From NCBI GenBank assembly GCA_023525975.1, contig CM042022.1, positions 65,306,001-65,370,000 of the forward strand: a DNA stretch of 64,000 nt, given 5' to 3'. The translations under genes and the position numbers were made by a program. Positions 58,029 to 64,000 of this stretch are shown here, piece by piece (position 1 is the stretch's first letter; each line of letters starts with the position of its first letter). Under the pieces are notes generated by a model. It was given only the letters and a program-made list of their open reading frames with translations, did not search any database and had not been told where the DNA came from. Source of the stretch: Smallanthus sonchifolius (taxonomy: Eukaryota > Streptophyta > Magnoliopsida > Asterales > Asteraceae).

Positions 58029-58330
58029 GGCACGGTCACGCGCCTACCTTGCACAACCACGCCCACATAGGAACGGTCGCGCCCCGCATTGGCACGACCA
58101 CGCAGCCAAGGCATGGTCGTGCCCAGAATTGGCACGGCCGCGCCAGCATCAGAATCCGAGCACAACCGTGCTCTTGCTTCCCCACGGTCGCATGTAAACC
58201 TGTGAGTCTGAAAGCCGTACTTCCTCGAAGAAAGAGAGCCAATGAAAGAAGCAGATCGGTCAACACATCTGTCACACGACCGCGCCAAAAGGTGACACGG
58301 TCGTGCCCCATGCTCAGGCACGGTCGTGCC
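58029..58330. repeat. CACGGTCGYG palindromes of Athila/Tat-like LTR
   Basis: About 11 units, such as GGCACGGCCGCGCC, GAGCACAACCGTGCTC and GGCACGGTCGTGCC, in both orientations. Same motif as in gypsy F, an unrelated LTR. Confidence 0.85.
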
Positions 58331-58336
58331 TCCTTG

Positions 58337-58351
58337 CTTTTATATATATTA
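58337..58351 (+). promoter_or_regulatory. TATA box of Athila/Tat-like LTR
   Basis: CTTTTATATATATTAG starts within about 7 bp of the last palindrome. Confidence 0.6.
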
Positions 58352-59639
58352 GAGGTTTTCCCACATAAATAAGTCGGGAGACCTGGAGAGTTGGAGTACT
58401 GAGCACTGTTTTGTGCTCTGAATTTCCTTGTTTCTAGCCACATTTCAAGCTTCTAGGAAGGACTATAACATCAAGAGGATCACCATACATCATCATTATC
58501 ATCATCTAACTTGGAAGAGTTGGTTTGATTCTTGCATTTATTCATGAGTCTTGTAACTTTTCCTTGCTTTGTTTTTGTTCTCATGCTCACCATGAGCTAA
58601 CTCTTGATATCACTTTGGTTTAGATGAAGTTTAGTAACGTTTGACAACATTTATGGATTTTTGGCACAGTTTATGTTAATGTTATAAGAATGGCATGATT
58701 ATTCTTCAATGATATTGTGTATTTGGAAGTCGAGATTGTTTGCAAGACTTGTATATGTGTAGGCTATGTATGTTGGAAAACCCATGGTTTATGCATGTAT
58801 TCATTGATTAGTGTATGTATGTATGCTAGTTTATGGCTTTTGACTAGGAATGGTGGATGAAGTCTTGTTTATGGTTGAAAAATCTTGAATGTACATCCTT
58901 GTGCTTATGTTTGGAAAGACAAAGTGCTTGTTATGGTGTGTCATATTTATTATTATGTTTATCTAGGACTTGCTGACGCAATCTTCTAAGTTATGTAATC
59001 TTGATATGAACATTGTATGTTGAGGAAGTGCATGTTATTGTTTACTTCAATCAACTTGAGGTGGGTTGTGTGTTGATTCGTGTAATCTTTCCAACTAATT
59101 GTTGAGTTAGCCAACCTTGATAGGAAGCTAGTTCAATCTTTATTAAACATTGACGTATTCATAACACGTGAGCTTCATTGTATGATTTTAGGTGGTTAGT
59201 TTGTATAATTCATTCTAGCTTTCCGAATAGTCATTTGATTATATGTCTTTGATGAAAATTTAGTCAACATATGTTTCGTGTATTTGCCATGTATCCATAG
59301 TTGTTGTTGGGTGTTTACTAAATGGATTCCAGACCGAAGTGATATTCCTTCCTTGATTGTTTGACTTGTGTTCTTAGTTTAGTTTTATATTCTTGCATAT
59401 TTGTTTAATTAAAAATCAACTTAAACATCTTTTACCCATACTTGATTGACTTTTAGTCCCGGTTTAATATCGCATTCCACCGTGTCCACGGATTGATATC
59501 CGGTTCTTACCTTTACTATATTGCCATTCGACGGGTACACTGCCCGGTGTGTGTGTGATTAGTCTTTGGTGAAAACCCTTTTTAAAACTAATTGTGTAAA
59601 AATATTTATTATAAAAATATATATAATTACATCACATCA

Positions 59640-59909
59640 CCAAGTAAGGTTTACAAATCCGATTCATCATGTCCAAAAAAGCTGCAGGAGCATTTGTTAG
59701 TCCGAACGGCATAACCTTGAACTCAAAATGACCGTATCTAGTTCTGAGCGCAGTCTTAGATACGTCATTTTCTTGAACTTTTAATTGATGATAGCCTGAT
59801 CGCAGGTATATTTTGGAAAAGCATCTTGCTCCTTAGAACTGATCAAACAAATCATCGATTTATGGAAGTGGATACTTGTTCTTAATTGTAACCTTGTTCA
59901 ATTCCTGGT
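59640..59909 (-). pseudogene. pol: Gypsy B RT, central part
   Basis: The minus-strand frame reads about NELNKVTIKNKYPLP, DDLFDQF (frameshift and stop nearby), YHQLKVQENDVSKTALRTRY, FKVMPFGLTNAPAAFLDMMN and RICKPYL, conserved RT blocks upstream of the catalytic box at 57804. Cut on the right by gypsy D at the codons for the DYQELN motif. Confidence 0.8.
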
Positions 59910-60138
59910 AGTCACACCCCGCCAAGGCGGAATACGCGAGGTGTCACACATATAGTACATAGCACAAGGTATAAAGACAAATACTAAGACATCACAAAAT
60001 TTTATTAATTTCATAATCGATTGTTCAACACTTTTTAAAATAAATAAACAAAATCTAAAAAAATTAACATTGTAAGAACTTTTTTAACTAAGTCCATAAG
60101 CAATCCTACGTGATCCTTTCTCTCCTAGTTATTATTTC

Positions 60139-60595
60139 CTGAAACATGTAAGAAAATGGATCAACATAAAGTTGGTGAGAGACATAGGTTTTAAATGTTA
60201 TAAAGATAAATTGTCATAAAAGATATAAACAAATTCAAACCAAGTTCAAACAAATGTACAAGCATATTAACACAAACGTTTTGCAATCAACCCTAAATGT
60301 TATATGTTATAAGCATCCACAATCCACGATTGTGCCGTAAAAAGTTATATGCATCCACAATCCCTAAGATTGTGCCGTTGTTATATCGGTTTCCCCCATA
60401 AGGCCATACTAGTACTTCCTTAGGCTTATGATCAAGCTAATGATTGCAATTTGTTATAAGTGTTCAAATATCAAGCACATAATTGAAATTACTTGTTTGA
60501 GAATTTATTTGGGTAAAAAGTTTTCTGTTATCAAGCCATAAAAAAAATACATGTTTCACCCCAAAAGTTAAAAAGAAAAGGGGCTATGTTCTCAC
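60139..60595 (-). other. Candidate intron in gypsy D LTR
   Basis: Minus-strand AAG|GTGAGA at 60595 (a full donor match), branch-like TTGATCC, then TTTTCTTACATGTTTCAG| at 60139; 457 nt. Confidence 0.5.
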
Positions 60596-61262
60596 CTTGA
60601 TATTGAGTCTCAAACTGGAACTAGAACGGAAGGACGGTGAAACGGTTTAACGACGCCCTAAAATAAATAAGATGTGTGATTTTAGTATAGGGAAACGATT
60701 AAAGGAATAAGGACGGAACGAAACGATTTGGGGCTTTAGGATTATAGGAACGAACGAGCGAACGAGAATATTAAAGATACGAACTTTATTAATACCAAGT
60801 TATAAAATGATGTTTTATAAATTTTATAAAAGAAAAACGAATTAGTAAAAGAAATCAATGTTTTCAATAATTATTAATCGTAAATACAATAATTACCAGT
60901 TTCACATAATAAATGAGTTGTCCAAGTTATTGTCCATAACCTCTTAACCAAAAGAAATAATTATTTTCACGATTTGAAAATTTATAACTAACTTTGTAAA
61001 AATATAATATTAACTTGATAACCTCATGTGAGAGTAGGCAATTGATGCCCAAAATTCATTTAGCTTAACTACGAAAATAAATAAATAAAAATCTGTTCAA
61101 CTAAAATATAATATTTATTTGAGAATTCATTGGGTTCACCACTCACACGGGTTAACACGCTGTAGAGAAAGAAATAAACAAAAAGGGAAACAGAAGGATT
61201 TGAAACCTTTATCATCTATATTTATGAAAATACGTGTGTGAGTGTCAACAAAAAGAAATAAC

Positions 61263-61360
61263 AAAAAAAAGAAGCAAAAACAGGGTCTAGCCGGTTTCGA
61301 ACCCGGGACCTATGCTGTGTAAGGCGAGAGTGTTAACCGGCTTGACTGGGCTTATGGCTT
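61263..61360 (-). other. tRNA-like module in gypsy D LTR
   Basis: Minus-strand GCCGGTTAACACTCTCGCC (D-arm/anticodon-arm-like), CTTACACAGCATAGG, then T-arm-like CCCGGGTTCGAAACCGG and TTTTT at 61280-61276, with a longer T-run at 61270-61263. The middle part recalls plant tRNA-Val genes from memory, unverified. Confidence 0.5.
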
Positions 61361-62324
61361 GATAAGATTCAGAAAATATCCGTTTTATCTAATGGGTTCT
61401 GAGAACCCTTCTTCTCCACCCACAGGTCGCAACCCAGACCCTTTCCAAAGCCATTACACGATTTCGATTAACAAGCATAACAGAGGAAGCGGAAATATTA
61501 AGTAAATGATACCTGGAGTCAACTAGAACCAAAATCGAATTTGAAGGCTTCAACTGTCGATCACAACCGAGAGGAAAAGGAAAAAAAAATAAAATAAAAG
61601 AGAAACGAATTTGAGGTGTTTTCGAATGTAATGGGTTATGGGGATTTATAGGACGATTTGAACGTGTAAACAGTTGCTAAAGGGACGAGATTCGCGAGAT
61701 TGGGGTTTGATTTAGGTGATTTTGCAAATCTCATACCCATTTACGTGATTCTCTTGAATGGTTTTCAAACCCTTCGATTTCGGTTCAAATCCACCAAATT
61801 GATGCGTGATACGGAGTCATTAATCGATTAGGAATGTTTAGGATTTAAAAACAGAAGGTTTGGATGCGGATTGAAGCAAATTAAAGGGAGATTTGGGCGA
61901 TTTTGACTTTTTAGAGTCAAAGCTGTTCTTGGTTAGGCTAAGGGTTCAAAAATATAAAGGGAGGGGGTTCAATGGATTATTTCCATTAAGTTATAAAATT
62001 TATTTTATAACACTTATCAAACTTAAACTTATATATCATTATTTATTTTCTTATGATTAACTTATAAAAAAAATAATAATAATACTAATATAGAATCTCA
62101 TTTTTATCAATTTATTATTTATAAAAATACATATATACATATATATATATATGTATATAAAAAAATGAAATTTTGAAACTACGGATCGTTTACACGTTTG
62201 CAATAATAATTGGTACGACAAAACGTACATACGAGATAACGAGATTGAACTAATATGGCGGTCATAAATGTTATTAAAGTACAAAATGAAATAAAATATT
62301 ACATGAAAAGTCACGGATGTTACA

Positions 62325-62345
62325 GTATCCCCAAGTTGAGGGAAT
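62325..62345 (-). promoter_or_regulatory. Polypurine tract region of gypsy D
   Basis: Minus-strand CTCAACTTGGGGATAC immediately before the LTR start TGTAACATCC. Confidence 0.8.
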
Positions 62346-62359
62346 TTCGTCCTCGAAAT

Positions 62360-63550
62360 TCAACTTGTGGAGGCTACTGAATTAGAAAAGAGATGATGGT
62401 ACTTAAGTTTCATTTGGTCTTCACGCTCCCAAGTGAACTCAGGGCCGCGCTTAGAATTCCAACGGACTTTCACGATAGGTATACGGCTACGCTTGAGTTG
62501 TTTAACATTACGGTCCATGATCTCAACGGGTTGTTCAATGAAGTTCAACTTGTCATCAACACGGACTTCATCTAATGGGATATGAAGAGTGTCGTCATCC
62601 AGACACTTCTTGAGATTCGACACATGAAAAGTGTCATGTACTCCATTGAGTTCGGCCGGCAGCTTGAGCTTGTAAGCTACAGGGCCGATCCTTTCAAGGA
62701 TTTCAAAAGGACCCACATATCTTGGTGCCAATTTCCCTTTCTTCCCGAAACGGACCACGCCCTTCCAAGGGGAAACTTTGAGTAAGGCTTTATCCCCGAC
62801 TTGGAATTCGAGGGGTTTCCTTCGATTATCAGCATAACTCTTTTGGCGAGCACAGGTAGCCTTAAGTCTTTCTTGAATCTTGAAGATCTTATCGAAAGTC
62901 TCTTGAATAAGCTTGGGACCGGTTATTTGAGCGTCACCGATCTCAGTCCAACATACCGGGGAGCGGCATTTTCTACCATATAAGGCTTCGAAAGGAGCAC
63001 ATTTAATGCTAGCATGGTAGCTGTTGTTGTAAGAGAATTCCACGAGAGGCAAATGGTTATCCCAACTTCCGCCGAAATCGATCACACAAGTGCGAAGCAT
63101 ATCCTCTAGGGTTTGGATAGTCCTTTCGCTTTGGCCATCAGTTTGAGGATGATAAGCCATGCTAAGGTCCAAATGAGTCCCTAAGGATTTTTGTAAGGAT
63201 CGCCAGAAGTTGGAAGTAAAACGGCCGTCACGATCGGAGATAATGGACAAGGGCACACCGTGATGAGTCACGATTTCACTGACATAGAGACTTGACATCT
63301 TTTCCATCTTGAAATCTTCACGAATAGGGATAAAATGAGCGGACTTGGTCAAGCGATCAACTATGACCCAAATCGAATCGTGCCCACGAGGTGTTCTTGG
63401 GAGTTTGGTGATAAAATCCATAGAGATTTGCTCCCATTTCCAAAGAGGGATCTCGGGTTGTTGGAGAAGACCCGAGGGTTTTTGATGTTCGGCTTTAACC
63501 TTTAGGCACGTAAGGCACTTGCTCACAAATAAAGCTATATCCTTCTTCAT
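62360..63550 (-). CDS. pol: Gypsy D integrase with chromodomain-like end
   Basis: A 396-codon uninterrupted frame. From its start: the second half of the zinc domain (FVSKCLTCLKVKAEHQKPSG), catalytic core with Asp in ISMDFITKLPRT, Asp in SIISDRDGRFTSNFWRS and Glu in YHPQTDGQSERTIQTLEDML. Then LVEFSYNNSYHASIKCAPFE, YGRKCRSPVCWTEIGD, LKVSPWKGVVRFGKKGKLAP, DTFHVSNLKKCLDDDTLHIP, and the chromodomain-like PVEIMDRNVKQLKRSRIPIV, FTWEREDQMKLKYHHLF. Ends SVASTS-stop about 35 bp before the LTR. The open frame starts at a Met inside pol: a stop just upstream (about 63553-63562, before WWPRMKKD) cuts it from RNase H, so this is a piece of a polyprotein, not a separate gene. Confidence 0.85.
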   Translation of the reverse strand: MKKDIALFVSKCLTCLKVKAEHQKPSGLLQQPEIPLWKWEQISMDFITKLPRTPRGHDSIWVIVDRLTKSAHFIPIREDFKMEKMSSLYVSEIVTHHGVPLSIISDRDGRFTSNFWRSLQKSLGTHLDLSMAYHPQTDGQSERTIQTLEDMLRTCVIDFGGSWDNHLPLVEFSYNNSYHASIKCAPFEALYGRKCRSPVCWTEIGDAQITGPKLIQETFDKIFKIQERLKATCARQKSYADNRRKPLEFQVGDKALLKVSPWKGVVRFGKKGKLAPRYVGPFEILERIGPVAYKLKLPAELNGVHDTFHVSNLKKCLDDDTLHIPLDEVRVDDKLNFIEQPVEIMDRNVKQLKRSRIPIVKVRWNSKRGPEFTWEREDQMKLKYHHLFSNSVASTS

Positions 63551-63562
63551 TCTGGGCCACCA

Positions 63563-64000
63563 TTAAAATTCCTTGAGATCGTGATACATTTTATCGGCAC
63601 CGGGATGAATAGAATACCGGGTTTTGTGTGCCTCATCGAGGATAAGCTTGCGGAGGGGTTGAGAGTCAGGAATCCGCATACGTCCCATGAAATAAAGAAT
63701 TTCGTCGGACTTGGGCTCTAGATGTTTTTCGACACCGCAATCTAACTGTTGCTTTAACTCACCCTTGGCAGGAACCTCTTTTTGAGCTTGAAGAACCATG
63801 GCTTTGAGGCTAGTTTGGACGATCATTCCCATGGCCTGAGTGCGAGAGGGTTTGATCTGATCTTTTCGGCTAAGGGCGTCAGCAACCACATTGGCTTTTC
63901 CCGGGTGATAGCGAATTTCACAATCGTAATCGCTTAAAAGTTCAACCCAACGCCGTTGCCTCATGTTGAGATCCTTTTGATCAAGGATATGTTGAAGGCT
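63563..64000 (-). pseudogene. pol: Gypsy D RNase H end and integrase linker, partial
   Basis: Minus-strand frame QRRWVELLSDYDCEIRYHPG, KANVVADALSRKDQIKPSRT (RNase H end with its last conserved Asp), linker, then ILDEAHKTRYSIHPGADKMY, the integrase zinc region start. It ends at DLKEF before a stop. The sequence to the right of 63964 continues the same frame towards the catalytic RNase H part outside the window. Confidence 0.85.

Larger units (their letters stand above)
57805..59639 (+). mobile_element. Athila/Tat-like 3' fragment in gypsy B RT
   Basis: Only about 37 bases of internal sequence (GCTTGAGGACAAGCAA and the AGTGTGGGG tract) precede a complete LTR (57842-59639), so the element is truncated at its 5' side. 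Left boundary is placed to within a few bases, where the gypsy B frame KVFIDD ends. The right side resumes gypsy B RT at ...RICKPYL. About four residues of RT are missing or unclear at the join, and no target duplication was identified. Confidence 0.75.
57842..59639 (+). repeat. Athila/Tat-like LTR
   Basis: About 1.8 kb, TGATGTGC to ACATCA. CACGGTCGYG palindromes at 58029-58330, a TATA box TTTTATATATATTAG at 58337-58351 immediately after them. 58440-59560 holds no ORF of note. Confidence 0.75.
16725..59909 (-). mobile_element. Gypsy B: large host element with four insertions
   Basis: A minus-strand Ty3 element whose 3' LTR is 16725-24650. Its pol is read in pieces at 24651-24783, 55634-57804 and 59640-59909. 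Its sequence is interrupted by the gag-only Sire element (in the LTR), the copia element, an Athila/Tat-like fragment and gypsy D. RT N-terminus, protease, gag and 5' LTR lie beyond the window or beyond gypsy D. Continuity is supported because the pol parts resume at the expected residues on each side of each insertion, and by the GACTA duplication flanking the copia element. Confidence 0.75.
59910..62324 (-). repeat. Gypsy D 3' LTR
   Basis: About 2.4 kb, minus-strand TGTAACATCCGTG at 62324; the left end reads GGGGTGTGACT, so the usual terminal CA may be changed or the exact end shifted by two bases. Candidate intron 60595 to 60139, tRNA-like module near 61263-61360, terminal hairpin (59911-59955). 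60620-61250 and 61400-62280 have no other recognised features. Confidence 0.8.
59910..64000 (-). mobile_element. Gypsy D, 3' half, continues past window
   Basis: 3' LTR (62324-59910), polypurine tract, integrase-chromodomain ORF and the end of RNase H; the rest lies beyond 64000. It interrupts gypsy B RT. Best-preserved coding region in the window, so one of the youngest gypsy copies here. Confidence 0.85.

Noticed and set aside
58010..58443. Three overlapping open frames of 103-135 codons over the palindromic GC-rich cluster
   Set aside because: They arise from GC-rich repeats lacking stops; composition is Arg/Ala/Cys/His-rich on both strands with no domain.

Overview
This window is plant nuclear DNA made almost wholly of nested LTR retrotransposons. 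I found no host gene, structural RNA gene or CRISPR array. The primer-binding sites complementary to plant initiator tRNA-Met, the Ty3/gypsy chromovirus polyproteins (Tekay-like, inferred from the integrase and chromodomain C-terminus) and the Ty1/copia Sire-like elements with an extra ORF after pol point to a eudicot. Composite family (Asteraceae) is my best guess from memory of similar proteins; this was not checked.

Layout. 1-2556: gypsy-type LTR cut by the window edge. 2557-6637: 3' part of an Athila/Tat-like element with its 3' LTR. 6638-12804: minus-strand gypsy A (decayed gag, protease, RT, plus 5' LTR). 12805-13130: fragment of a C-type LTR; 13131-13621: unassigned. 13622-16724: 3' LTR and integrase of minus-strand gypsy C, interrupted by gypsy B. 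Gypsy B (minus) runs from its 3' LTR at 16725 to at least 59909 and hosts everything between. Inside it are a gag-only minus-strand Sire derivative in its LTR (18265-23681), a plus-strand Sire-like copia element (24784-55633, target duplication GACTA) in its pol, an Athila/Tat-like 3' fragment (57805-59639) in its RT, and gypsy D (from 59910 past the window end).

Inside the copia element sits plus-strand gypsy E (28925-46620, target duplication TACAT). E carries a solo LTR of gypsy F (34506-36986) in its pol and an aORF-only Sire derivative (41691-45597, target duplication TTTAA) in its 3' LTR. The order of insertion is therefore C, then B, then copia, then E, then F and the aORF-only element: five levels of nesting. 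Gypsy E is also rearranged. Its 5' LTR is followed by a second copy of 1.19 kb of the copia pol that should appear only after its 3' LTR, and this is fused in frame to a 5'-truncated gypsy gag.

How parts work together. Every coding region is gag, protease, integrase, RT/RNase H, chromodomain or the Sire aORF, and nearly all are broken by stops or frameshifts. The unusual content is in non-coding DNA: (1) arrays of short GC-rich palindromes, in several LTRs just upstream of a TATA box, with the same palindrome shared by unrelated element families; (2) a candidate intron of about 440-475 nt at the same place in four gypsy LTR families; (3) tRNA-like T-arm modules followed by T-runs in gypsy LTRs; (4) a conserved hairpin at the LTR 3' terminus with covarying stem bases.
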